Positions 17,205 through 24,589 of a DNA stretch of 45,690 nucleotides are shown one piece after another. Made by a program: the position numbers and the translations under genes. The notes below the pieces were generated by a model that was given only the letters and a program-made list of their open reading frames with translations, ran no database searches and was not told the DNA's origin. Within the stretch, counting starts at the first letter, position 1. Each line of letters opens with the position of its first letter. This DNA is from a virus: the IMG/VR virus record IMGVR_UViG_3300045996_002337, positions 303,971 to 349,660 of that record, one strand, 5' to 3'.

Positions 17205-19492
17205 AGGGCGCAGGATTCGCAGTAATCGTCACCCTCTTCGGTGACTGTGGGTTCTGGGGTTGGTGTTTCTTTCATGACGGCAGATTCGCTCTTCGTCAAA
17301 TCAACGCCCGCGCTTGTCAGGCTGTTGACGTAGTAACGTGTCTTCATTCCATACTTCACCATATCGAGGTAGTCCTGAATAATGGCCGAGCTAGGAACCT
17401 TTTTGTCACCTTGCAGATTAACAAATAGGTCGGCACTAATAGCTTGATCTGTCCACTTTTGCATGATCGAGTAGACCTTGATCATGTCAGTAGTGCTAAC
17501 ATCCCACGCGCTTTGATACTTGTTCTTCAGCTTGGTGCCTTCTGGGGCAGCCCAGTGGTTCACGCTCGTGTCGTTCGTCTTCATGATGTACAGCTCACGA
17601 ATCGGGTATGGACCGTTCGTCGTACCAGCGGCAATCGTAGAGGACTCACCTGGCATATGCGCAATCAGGACTGAATTACGAATACCACCATTTTCAATGA
17701 TTTTACCACGAATGGTCTCCCAATCCCGCTTGTTGTCGATTGTGACGAGTTCATCTACCTTCTTTTGATACGTATCAATTGGCAGCCAACCCGTGGGCCA
17801 CAGCGTCTTGTGCATCCACGGCGCATTTCCGAGTTCCTTACCGAGACGGAGCGATGCGTTGATAAGGTGCCAAGCATGCGTTTCGCCGAGCTCATGAATA
17901 AAGTCACGGCCATCTTGTGTGTCGTACTTCTTGCCCTCTTTTGCCATCAGGTGAGCAAGACCCAGAATACCAACACCTGCTGACAAGCGCGATTTGGCGG
18001 TATGCTCAAGATTAGGGAAAACGTAATCCGACTTGTGAATGCAAACGTCAATCATCTTCAGGGCGTAGTAGGCAACTTCTGCGTACTGCTCATCTGATTC
18101 AATGTTCGACACGATGATGCCGGCTAGTGAGCAAAGCCCGATCTCGCCATCACCTTCACGATATTCGCGGTACAAGTCTTGAACAGACGTGAACGGCTTG
18201 GTTGGCAGGCCAATTTCAGCACATAGGTTTGAGGAGTAAATCGGCTCCTTGAAGGGGGTGTGCCGGTTCATTTCATCCGTCATGTGCATGTACTGCACAC
18301 CTGTTTCATAGGCCTGGGTTACTGCACCAAGAAGCACATCGCGGGCGTTCAGCTTCTTAGATGCTGCCTTTGCATGAACATTATACAGCTTGTCAAAGTT
18401 TGCTTGATCCTTGCTGTATTGTGCCTCGTACAATGACGGGTTGTTGCCATACGAGAACGGTGCGTACTCTTCATTCTTGGCAACCATCCGTGCAAACGTC
18501 TTGTTTGATCCGAAGTTGTAGTGGCAACCGGCAACCTTCTTAGCCAGCGGTGTCAGCGGGTGGCGAAGCTTCTGAATAACCTCGACCTCGGGGTCGTATG
18601 CGGTGTAGTACACCGTGGAAGCACCACCTCGACCATTCTGCAGGTTTGCGCCGATTGCACCAACCATTGCGCGGTAGTACGGGAGCTTGCCTTGGTGCTG
18701 GATCAGCCCGCCGCGAATCGGATCACCGATCGAACGCGTCTTGATGTGCGTGCCAATGCCAGCGCTCATGACGGTCATCATGTATGCGATGTGATCGCCT
18801 GCTGCAAGCGATGGAGCGGTGTCGTCAGTCGTGTAGAGGCAGCATGAAGCATATCCGTTCAAGCGCGTACCGAGGTTGACGAAGTTTGGAGTTGGCGGGT
18901 TCAGACGGTTGTGGCTGAAGTGGCTGTACCACTTGGCGATGTGAGTCAAGCGCTCAGCCTTTGGTTCATTTTCAGCGAGGGCCATGGCCATTCGCATGTA
19001 GACGAACTGTGGCGTTTCATATTCTTTACCAGTTCCTTTGTGGCGCAGCGCGTACTTGAACCGGATTTGATTAATTTGGTAGTGTGGGTACTTCAGATCA
19101 AGCTTATGATCGATGATTTTTTCAACCTCCGCGTATTCTTCATCGCTGTAGTTGAGCTTAACCATGATCTCTGCATCAAGCAGTTCGGAGTGGAGCTGCT
19201 TGACCGTTGGGCGCCCTGTTGGGTAAATGACGCGCTCGAGGAGAGCCGAATACAGGCGGCCTGCCATGCGGTTGTATTCCCAAGTCTTCTTGCTTAAGCA
19301 GACCTTGATGAGCGTTTCCTGGAGCTCAAGGCTCGAGCAACCGTCTTGACATTGATTAACGGCTTCGAGTACGACGCTCGCCCAATCAAAGTTCGTACCA
19401 AGCGTCTTCGCTGCCCAAATGCCCCAACCGTTGATCTTTGTTGGCGAAAATTCTTGGCGTGAACCATCACGTTTAATTAGATAAGTGATCAT
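17201..19492 (-). CDS. nrdA: Ribonucleotide reductase class Ia, alpha subunit (NrdA)
   Basis: 763 residues from the ATG at 19492, which has ACAGGA just upstream. The frame stays open to 19666, but that would run into the endolysin gene's end. An ATP-cone-like N-terminus (VIKRDG-type start: YLIKRDGSRQEFSPTKI) precedes the ten-stranded barrel. Active-site elements are ASCCLY, SNLCAEI (Asn/Cys/Glu triad) and GLCSLAGI. The C-terminus ends in CESCAL, the swinging Cys pair re-reduced by glutaredoxin. GTGTTAAAAT about 40-50 bases upstream (19537-19546) could be a -10 element; no T4-type late box precedes it, consistent with early or middle expression. Confidence 0.95.
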   Translation of the reverse strand: MITYLIKRDGSRQEFSPTKINGWGIWAAKTLGTNFDWASVVLEAVNQCQDGCSSLELQETLIKVCLSKKTWEYNRMAGRLYSALLERVIYPTGRPTVKQLHSELLDAEIMVKLNYSDEEYAEVEKIIDHKLDLKYPHYQINQIRFKYALRHKGTGKEYETPQFVYMRMAMALAENEPKAERLTHIAKWYSHFSHNRLNPPTPNFVNLGTRLNGYASCCLYTTDDTAPSLAAGDHIAYMMTVMSAGIGTHIKTRSIGDPIRGGLIQHQGKLPYYRAMVGAIGANLQNGRGGASTVYYTAYDPEVEVIQKLRHPLTPLAKKVAGCHYNFGSNKTFARMVAKNEEYAPFSYGNNPSLYEAQYSKDQANFDKLYNVHAKAASKKLNARDVLLGAVTQAYETGVQYMHMTDEMNRHTPFKEPIYSSNLCAEIGLPTKPFTSVQDLYREYREGDGEIGLCSLAGIIVSNIESDEQYAEVAYYALKMIDVCIHKSDYVFPNLEHTAKSRLSAGVGILGLAHLMAKEGKKYDTQDGRDFIHELGETHAWHLINASLRLGKELGNAPWMHKTLWPTGWLPIDTYQKKVDELVTIDNKRDWETIRGKIIENGGIRNSVLIAHMPGESSTIAAGTTNGPYPIRELYIMKTNDTSVNHWAAPEGTKLKNKYQSAWDVSTTDMIKVYSIMQKWTDQAISADLFVNLQGDKKVPSSAIIQDYLDMVKYGMKTRYYVNSLTSAGVDLTKSESAVMKETPTPEPTVTEEGDDYCESCAL

Positions 19493-19574
19493 ATTCCTGT
19501 AATTTATTTTTAGTGTCAGTAGCGTATTGCTGTTACACATTTTAACACGTGAACAGCAAGTTCCGGAGGCAACA

Positions 19575-19596
19575 ACAGGCTGTAGGTACAGCCTGT
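19575..19596 (-). terminator. 10-bp hairpin after the endolysin gene
   Basis: ACAGGCTGTA / TACAGCCTGT form a perfect inverted repeat five bases past the endolysin stop, followed on the minus strand by TGTTG rather than a full U-tract. A weak intrinsic terminator or processing site separating endolysin from nrdA. Confidence 0.55.
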
Positions 19597-19601
19597 CAAG
19601 G

Positions 19602-20195
19602 TTAGAACGAGCGTTTTGGATCTGTCGAAAAGACGCGCATCTCGTTGATGCGACGAAGCCACCCATTCAGGTACTTCGCCTGCGAAGAATTGTTCTGAAC
19701 GATTTGACGATAGAACTGTTCACGCTGATTGCAGATGCTTTGGCAAAGCGTAATCGGGTTAAGTTGCTTTACCTTAGCGATGGTGACAGGACCAACGATT
19801 CCGTCAGGAGAAACCCCGGCGGCACGTTGAAGGAACATGTTCGCGCGCTTGATGCCGTGGTTAACACAGCCGTCAAAGTGTAGCACCGCGACACGTCCTG
19901 GTAGCTGTTCACACTTGCCTGCCAACCAGTAGCGGACATAGTAAACGGCTTTAGCTTGGTCCCAGGTTAAGCGGGTGATGTTCAGATCTGGGTTGGCATT
20001 TCGCGCCACGCCAAACTTTGTCTCACCGCCTCTATCATCAGGATCATTCACATAACCGACTGCTCTGCGGTTCGCCGTTGTGTTGATCAACCCCTGCTCA
20101 ACTGCAGGGTGCGCTCGATTCCAAAAACCACCGACCTCATAAAGCATGGCGTGGTTAATGGCTTCTTCAAAAGCATGGGGGTATTGGGCCATCAT
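19602..20195 (-). CDS. Endolysin: GH108 N-acetylmuramidase with C-terminal peptidoglycan-binding region
   Basis: 197 residues. The N-terminus has HAMLYEVGGF with the likely catalytic Glu20. The GH108 signature follows, VNDPDDRGGETKFGV (about 49-63), then WDQAKAVYYVRYW and the buried HFDGCVNHG segment. The second half (AAGVSPDGIVGPVTIAKV...) fits the PG_binding_3-like region usually found with GH108. It cleaves the glycan backbone of peptidoglycan for host lysis. There are two adjacent ATGs (20195 and 20192); AAGGAG is better spaced for the second. The ribosome site lies in a hairpin overlapping the late promoter (separate entry). No signal peptide, so a holin would be needed. Confidence 0.9.
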   Translation of the reverse strand: MMAQYPHAFEEAINHAMLYEVGGFWNRAHPAVEQGLINTTANRRAVGYVNDPDDRGGETKFGVARNANPDLNITRLTWDQAKAVYYVRYWLAGKCEQLPGRVAVLHFDGCVNHGIKRANMFLQRAAGVSPDGIVGPVTIAKVKQLNPITLCQSICNQREQFYRQIVQNNSSQAKYLNGWLRRINEMRVFSTDPKRSF

Positions 20196-20228
20196 AGTCT
20201 CCTTTTACGAGGACTATTTATGATGGCC
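20187..20228 (-). promoter_or_regulatory. Late promoter (CATAAATA, 20215-20222) inside a hairpin that hides the endolysin ribosome site
   Basis: Minus-strand arms GGCCATCAT (20220-20228) and ATGATGGCC (20187-20195) pair perfectly over 9 bp, extended by AGTC/GACT. The 3' arm contains both candidate start codons, and AAGGAG is in the loop region. The late box overlaps the 5' arm, so transcripts starting about six bases past the box lose that arm and are free to be translated. Read-through transcripts fold. T4 gene e (lysozyme) is regulated in the same way. Confidence 0.75.
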
Positions 20229-20394
20229 TGCCCATACGTTCAATTCCGGACTAGCACCGGCCATTGACTAAAACCGGCTTCAAAATCTGAAGAAAGATAA
20301 GCGGTATCAATCTGCCAGTGCGAATTTCATCACGATCTGCGACTAGCTGGAAACAGGTGGAATCGCACCATGCGGGCACCCCAACGCTAGGTCC
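20229..20394 (-). other. Non-coding interval with inverted repeats; possible structured RNA
   Basis: About 165 bases without a convincing open frame. On the minus strand, CTAGC at 20386-20390 pairs with GCTAG at 20343-20347, extended by TGG/CCA, and encloses a GGTG/CACC hairpin (20356-20369). A second segment ATGGCC (20259-20264) could pair with GGCCAT of the endolysin hairpin's 5' arm and so compete with the start-codon hairpin. No tRNA cloverleaf fits on either strand. Function unknown; it may be a 5' regulatory leader for the endolysin gene or a small RNA. Confidence 0.35.
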
Positions 20395-20904
20395 TTAGCC
20401 TAGAATGTCACCTACAGTTTTACCACCAACATACCTGTGCAGGTCATGGGGGCCACACACGATTCCGTAAAAAATACTACGACCATGTGAGAGCTCAGGA
20501 CCCGTTGGGTGAATCATCGCTGATCCTTTAGGGATCATTGGGTGAATACAGGATTTCTTTTCAGAAAAATCAACGACGTTTAGCTTCGCCGTTACGAGCT
20601 TGCTGTCATCTGGCGAGAACAGCAGAATGTCATGCTCAAAGGTGGCGCATGCAGTAACGGGGATCGTGTCGATAGTGTACGTTTCCTTATCGACCGCGAT
20701 GATGGACCAACTGGTTGGCATCTCGATTTCAAGGTTCTGAACCCTGATCTTAATCGTGGGCCCAATCGTCTCCTCAAGATAGTCAAGCCCCTCAAGCTTG
20801 AAGTCCATCATGTGGCCAGAGAACGTCCAGAAGTGGGTGACGCCCATTGGGGAGCTGATAGAATCAACGATGTACGGCTTTCCAGCCTCATGGAGAATTT
20901 GCAT
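20395..20904 (-). CDS. Hypothetical protein, 169 residues
   Basis: I do not recognise it. The product is beta-rich with no membrane segment (MQILHEAGKPYIVDS...). Conserved-looking parts include MGVTHFWTFSGHMMDF and a His/Pro-rich segment (CIHPMIPKGSAMIHPTGPELSHG), possibly metal-binding. The C-terminus GGKTVGDILG is compact. It follows the short helical gene by ten bases and is the last gene of the uvsW operon before the non-coding interval. Real coding is supported by the tight spacing and an uninterrupted frame. Confidence 0.6.
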   Translation of the reverse strand: MQILHEAGKPYIVDSISSPMGVTHFWTFSGHMMDFKLEGLDYLEETIGPTIKIRVQNLEIEMPTSWSIIAVDKETYTIDTIPVTACATFEHDILLFSPDDSKLVTAKLNVVDFSEKKSCIHPMIPKGSAMIHPTGPELSHGRSIFYGIVCGPHDLHRYVGGKTVGDILG

Positions 20905-20914
20905 GTAAATCCAA

Positions 20915-21208
20915 TCAAACGTTTCGTGTCACCAGCTGCTCAATCTTCGCAATGATTTCATTGTATTGCTGAGTCAGGTGATGTGTATTTTCTGAGACCT
21001 CGTCTTCCATCATGACGATTTTCGTGATGCCTTCATCCATCATTTTTCGGATAGTGAGGAAGGCGCCGGCCAGACCTTCTCGATCAGGAAATGCATAGAG
21101 CAGGGCGAAGACGGCGCAGTTGACGGCCATCATGTTTCCCACATTCTGCATGATGCGAACCTCAAGTTCACTGTCCCTCTTAGCCAGGATGCGGATAATT
21201 TCTTCCAT
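20915..21208 (-). CDS. Hypothetical helical protein, 97 residues
   Basis: The start chosen is the ATG at 21208, which has AAAGGA eight bases upstream (MEEIIRILAKRDSELE). An ATG at 21241 would add 11 residues but lacks a ribosome site; longer versions would overlap uvsW. The middle holds a hydrophobic stretch (NMMAVNCAVFALLYAF, about 25-40). The C-terminal half is a charged helix likely to form a coiled coil (MMEDEVSENTHHLTQQYNEIIAKIEQLV). Function unknown; it could be peripheral to the membrane. Confidence 0.55.
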   Translation of the reverse strand: MEEIIRILAKRDSELEVRIMQNVGNMMAVNCAVFALLYAFPDREGLAGAFLTIRKMMDEGITKIVMMEDEVSENTHHLTQQYNEIIAKIEQLVTRNV

Positions 21209-21284
21209 GGCGTCTTCCTTTGGTGGTTGTTCTAGGTTCATTGTACCATCAATTGTAACAAAGCTGGATTGAAATTCAGGAAGC

Positions 21285-22694
21285 TCAAAGCTTGTACTTA
21301 ACCAGCTTCGCTGTGTTGTACTTTGCTTCCTTGTAGTACTTGTTTCGCTCTCTAAAGTGCTTCTTTGACCACTTGAGCTTCGAGTGAACATCGACGCAGT
21401 GCACTCTTTCTTTATCGTGTCCTTTTCTCAGTCCACGACCAATCGATTGGATGCAACGAACAAACGCTTTACCTGCATCAACCATCATGAGACAAAATAC
21501 ACGGTCGATAGAAATACCGGTCGATGCAATACCAAAGGTAGCGATCACAATCAAGTCATCGCGATTTTCGAACATTGAATACCACTCGGCTCGAACGTCA
21601 GTGTCATCAGCGCCGTGAAGAAACACGGAATTTTTGATTAGCTTTTGGAGCGCCTTGCCCTGCTTAATCGAGTTGACAAGCACGAGGGTGTTGCCATACT
21701 GTTCAGACTTTGCGATAATCAGGTCCGCTAGAAAATCTAGCCGGGCTGGCGACTTAGAAAGGAACGTCTTCTCAGAAGTGTAGTCTGGGAAATCCTCAGT
21801 CACGTCTTCTTCAGTTTCTACCGGCTCAATTTCGAGCTGCGCAAGAACTCCACGCTCCATTAGCTCAGACGCAGTAATCGTGAACAGCACCTCACCAATT
21901 GATCCCTTGAGGGTCGTTCTATCGATTTCTGGTTTTGGCATCGTGCCGGTGAAACCGAAACGGTAAGCGATGTGTTTGCCGTGGGCATTGATGAGCTCAC
22001 CAACAACCTTTGCCTTGGCGCCGTGAGCCTCGTCAACAACGAGAACCTGGAACTCATTCATCAGGGACGGGTTGTTTTGAAGGGCCTGCCACGTCGCAAC
22101 GACGACCATGTGGTAGATGTCCTTCGTCGAGCCTGAATAAATGCCGACGTCAAGCTTACCGAGTCGGAACGTAGCGGCCGTCTGCTTCACCAGGTCATCA
22201 GACGGCACGATAACAATCGTGCGCATCTCATTTGCAGCGAAGACGTCTGTCAACGCTGCAACCATCCATGTCTTGCCTGAGCCGGTCGCCGCTTGAATGA
22301 AGCCAGACTGATTCTCAAGGCAGGCGTTTACCGCTTCAACCTGATAGTCGCGCAGCTTGACCTTGAGCTCCATCCCTTCCTTGTTTAGAAACCACGATTC
22401 ATCCACACGTGTTTCAACGTGCGCGACTGGAAGACGCGAATCAACTAAATTGATGTCGTATCCCCATTTTTCAATGTACGGAAGAACATCAGGAAGAAGA
22501 CGGGTGTAGATCTTCCCTGCCTTATCAAAGAACCGAACCTTACCGTCCCAGCGCCCGAGCTTGTAGAGCGGCATGAAGAAGGCGCCATCAACCATGAATG
22601 CAAACTTGTTGTCCAAGTATTCGTGGTCTTGCGGCTCAAGACCGGTGACGTTGCAATAAACTTCGTCACGAACGGTGATATTACATTTTTTCAT
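21285..22694 (-). CDS. uvsW: UvsW-like DNA/RNA helicase
   Basis: 469 residues, close to T4 UvsW (~500). The N-terminal domain has YKLGRWDGKVRFFDKAGKIYTRLLPDVL (about 44-72), like the T4 segment with GNWDGRIRL. Superfamily 2 motifs follow: Walker A ATGSGKT (136-142), DEAH (221-224), FTGTMPK (motif III) and QSIGRGLRKG (motif VI). UvsW unwinds branched DNA and R-loops and switches T4 from origin-dependent to recombination-dependent replication. The start overlaps the upstream membrane-protein gene by ATGA. The nearby uvsX and uvsY-like genes support the assignment. Confidence 0.92.
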   Translation of the reverse strand: MKKCNITVRDEVYCNVTGLEPQDHEYLDNKFAFMVDGAFFMPLYKLGRWDGKVRFFDKAGKIYTRLLPDVLPYIEKWGYDINLVDSRLPVAHVETRVDESWFLNKEGMELKVKLRDYQVEAVNACLENQSGFIQAATGSGKTWMVAALTDVFAANEMRTIVIVPSDDLVKQTAATFRLGKLDVGIYSGSTKDIYHMVVVATWQALQNNPSLMNEFQVLVVDEAHGAKAKVVGELINAHGKHIAYRFGFTGTMPKPEIDRTTLKGSIGEVLFTITASELMERGVLAQLEIEPVETEEDVTEDFPDYTSEKTFLSKSPARLDFLADLIIAKSEQYGNTLVLVNSIKQGKALQKLIKNSVFLHGADDTDVRAEWYSMFENRDDLIVIATFGIASTGISIDRVFCLMMVDAGKAFVRCIQSIGRGLRKGHDKERVHCVDVHSKLKWSKKHFRERNKYYKEAKYNTAKLVKYKL

Positions 22695-22999
22695 TGTGCT
22701 GCTTGTGTGGTACGTGTTCCATTATACGCCGCACCCTTCTCTTTCATTCGCAGATAAATGATCAGACCGATCCAAACCGAGTTCGCGGCAAGTACCGCAA
22801 GCCCGCCGTAAAAGCTCATCATTTGACCGATGTGCGGATAGTAAAAGACGTTCCAAAGTCCCCAAAGACCAAAGAAGATCGTGGAGACCAAGGAGATCCC
22901 ATAGGCCTGCTTTGATTTCCACAGCGCCCAGGCATGGTTCAAGATGAATGCCGAAGCAAACAGCTCAAACCCTCCATTGATGGTGTCAGCGATGCTCAT
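22691..22999 (-). CDS. Small multi-span membrane protein (PQ-loop-like?)
   Basis: 102 residues with about three hydrophobic segments (about 10-28, 34-54, 60-84) and a charged C-terminal tail. The order HAWALWKSKQAYGISLVSTIFFGLWGLWN..YYPHIGQ resembles PQ-loop/SemiSWEET proteins (KS..GIS after the first helix), but the match is by eye and weak. It overlaps its neighbours by ATGA on both sides, so it is firmly in the recombination operon. Role unknown. Confidence 0.55.
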   Translation of the reverse strand: MSIADTINGGFELFASAFILNHAWALWKSKQAYGISLVSTIFFGLWGLWNVFYYPHIGQMMSFYGGLAVLAANSVWIGLIIYLRMKEKGAAYNGTRTTQAAQ

Positions 23000-23451
23000 G
23001 AGTACGTGAAATGACGCTCAAGCCCTTGCTTCTTAACATGGGCAAGTGCGTTGAAGAGCGATGGTGATTGTGCTGCAGCGATGAGCAGCATGACCAGTCG
23101 AAGTGTTTCGTGTGGGCCAATACCATGCTCTGGCTTAAGAGTCATTCTCACTGGATTGCAGTGTTCATCCTCAGTGTTGATCACGATTGGCGGCAGATCG
23201 GGTGAATGCGAGCGTAGCGCCATTCCTGACGACACGAGGGACGTGTCTACACCATTCACGGGGATGTATGTTCCTTTTGGGCCTGGGCTCCAATGCTGCT
23301 GAGACGAATATACGTTGCCGTTCGACGTATATGTGCTGTTGCTATTTGGCGAGGTGCCAGGATATCCGCCGTGCGCGGGAGCACTGACGCCCTTGATTCC
23401 TGCGAGCTGGCGCATCTGTTCTTGAAACTCTGATTTGGAAATGTTGTTCAC
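22996..23451 (-). CDS. Hypothetical protein, 151 residues (GTG start)
   Basis: The start is GTG at 23451, overlapping the previous stop as GTGA with AAGAGGT seven bases upstream. The longer frame to 23508 would lie inside the uvsY-like gene. The sequence has a helical N-terminus (ISKSEFQEQMRQLAGIKG). A low-complexity Gly/Ser/Asn/Tyr linker follows (about 28-65: GGYPGTSPNSNSTYTSNG...). The C-terminal domain has IVINTEDEHCNPVRMTL and HETLRLVMLLIAAAQSPSLF. I see no family motif. Confidence 0.6.
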   Translation of the reverse strand: MNNISKSEFQEQMRQLAGIKGVSAPAHGGYPGTSPNSNSTYTSNGNVYSSQQHWSPGPKGTYIPVNGVDTSLVSSGMALRSHSPDLPPIVINTEDEHCNPVRMTLKPEHGIGPHETLRLVMLLIAAAQSPSLFNALAHVKKQGLERHFTYS

Positions 23452-23909
23452 AGTGTTACCTCTTGAAGTTCGGCTACGCGAAGCTTCGTGATGTTGCCAA
23501 TCATCCACCCCATTTGGCGAAAGCCTTCGACGATGTCGTCTAGTTGCGAATAAAGCAGCGTTGCCTCAATGATCAGTTGATTGAGCTCGACAATGTCTTG
23601 CTCACCACCGATAAACGTTGTCACCTCTCGGGCGGCCAAGGCGCGTTGTCCTTGTGCATAGTTCTTCGTAAACCGTGACTCGAGCTTGGCCTTATAGTTT
23701 TCCAACCACTTGATGACTTGCTTCATCTCGGCTGCGCGATTCGCGTAGAACGTTTGATGATGCGGAAGATTTCGAGCGAGAAGCTCTAGCCGAACCCCCT
23801 CTAGCTCGAAAAGGGGTTCAGCGTTGGTAATGTGCTTCTCGTAGTTCTCAAAGATGGCAGGTAGCTGTTCAGCCAGCTTGCCTTCTTCAAGAGTGAAGAG
23901 AAAGCTCAT
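23448..23909 (-). CDS. uvsY: Probable UvsY-like recombination mediator
   Basis: 153 residues, mostly helical, near the size of T4 UvsY (137). The last ~30 residues (YSQLDDIVEGFRQMGWMIGNITKLRVAELQE) resemble the UvsY end (CSGALDAIKSRGFAIKHIQDMRAFEAG), and the helix-rich MKQVIKWLENYKAKLESRF segment fits the family. UvsY loads UvsX onto gp32-covered single strands. The order gp32-uvsX-(three small genes)-this gene-two small genes-uvsW agrees with T4, where uvsY lies beside uvsW. Assigned by weak similarity plus context. Confidence 0.6.
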   Translation of the reverse strand: MSFLFTLEEGKLAEQLPAIFENYEKHITNAEPLFELEGVRLELLARNLPHHQTFYANRAAEMKQVIKWLENYKAKLESRFTKNYAQGQRALAAREVTTFIGGEQDIVELNQLIIEATLLYSQLDDIVEGFRQMGWMIGNITKLRVAELQEVTL

Positions 23910-24097
23910 TCATCATCTCCAAAATCCAGATCTTCATCGGCTTCCTCATCTTCGAGAAGCTCGACATCGATCAGTGTTTGGTCTGATGCCATGTTTTCTT
24001 GGACTACATATTCGCCGATGCGCTCTGCTAGCGAGTAGGCCTTCTCGTGATCCTTGGCGGTCACGGTAAATGAGATTGAGATGGCGAAGGTTGCCAT
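23906..24097 (-). CDS. Hypothetical acidic protein, 63 residues
   Basis: Begins with a beta strand (MATFAISISFTVTAKDHEKAYSLAERI), then a helix, and ends in a strongly acidic tail (LLEDEEADEDLDFGDDE). The fold could be a small ferredoxin-like unit; no family recognised. The stop overlaps the uvsY-like start (ATGA) and its own start overlaps the preceding stop (TAATG). Confidence 0.6.
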   Translation of the reverse strand: MATFAISISFTVTAKDHEKAYSLAERIGEYVVQENMASDQTLIDVELLEDEEADEDLDFGDDE

Positions 24098-24363
24098 TAT
24101 TCTTTTCCTCTGTTTGAGATTATGAACTCACCCGTGTTGTAATCAAAGTCGATGTACTGACCGGCCAATAGGGTTGCGGTTTGCAGATCGACAACAACAC
24201 GAGGAACAATTGATATTGTACTATCCATTGAGGTAACATCGACATTAGGTATCAGGTCGACGTGTGCCCCAGCTTCAGCGGATCCAGTAGCCTGAACCCG
24301 AAATGCCTTACCCGTATCCGTCAATTGTAGAATTTTGGACCGAGCGCAGAGTGTGATTTGCAT
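24097..24363 (-). CDS. Hypothetical protein, 88 residues, start beside a strong hairpin
   Basis: Begins MQITLCARSKILQLTDTGKAFRVQATGSAEAGAHVDLIP; beta-rich, ending NRGKE. I chose the ATG at 24363. No Shine-Dalgarno lies next to it. The only purine-rich candidate (GGGGGAG) is in the 5' arm of the hairpin at 24371-24390, seven bases upstream of the ATG. Translation may depend on coupling to the previous gene or on hairpin opening. Function unknown. Confidence 0.5.
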   Translation of the reverse strand: MQITLCARSKILQLTDTGKAFRVQATGSAEAGAHVDLIPNVDVTSMDSTISIVPRVVVDLQTATLLAGQYIDFDYNTGEFIISNRGKE

Positions 24364-24370
24364 AGGAGAA

Positions 24371-24390
24371 GGGGAGCCGATCGGCTCCCC
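24371..24390 (-). terminator. Perfect 20-bp GC-rich palindrome between two small genes
   Basis: GGGGAGCC-GATC-GGCTCCCC follows the 62-residue gene and ends seven bases before the next ATG. The minus strand continues TTCTCC, so it is a poor U-tract terminator. It may instead limit translation of the next gene. Confidence 0.45.
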
Positions 24391-24397
24391 CTTAGTT

Positions 24398-24586
24398 TTA
24401 GCCAGCGATCTCGCTGTCGTCCTTCGACTTAGCAACGAGCGACTGTTCTTCAACTACCGTGCGCACCGCCTTCAGCAGTTTGCCAGGCGAGGTAAAAACT
24501 TCCGTACGGCTGTCTTCGGACGAGAACGTCTGGAGGATGAAACCTCCGTGTACGAGTTGAATTTGAATAGTGCTTCCGTGTCCCAT
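24398..24586 (-). CDS. Hypothetical protein, 62 residues
   Basis: A short protein (MGHGSTIQIQLVHGGFILQTF...) with two or three strands and a helix (LLKAVRTVVEEQSLVAK). It has an excellent GAGGAG site six bases upstream and lies three bases after uvsX. Unknown function; the expression signals and tight spacing support a real gene. Confidence 0.6.
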   Translation of the reverse strand: MGHGSTIQIQLVHGGFILQTFSSEDSRTEVFTSPGKLLKAVRTVVEEQSLVAKSKDDSEIAG

Positions 24587-24589
24587 ATT

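Noticed and set aside
19493-19666. N-terminal extension of NrdA
   Set aside because: The ATG at 19492 has a ribosome site and matches the family N-terminus; the extension is compositionally unlike NrdA and crosses the endolysin terminator.
20330-20394. Possible tRNA (GGTGCGATTCCACC looks like a T-arm)
   Set aside because: The T-loop lacks the invariant TTC, no 7-bp acceptor stem or anticodon arm can be formed, on either strand.
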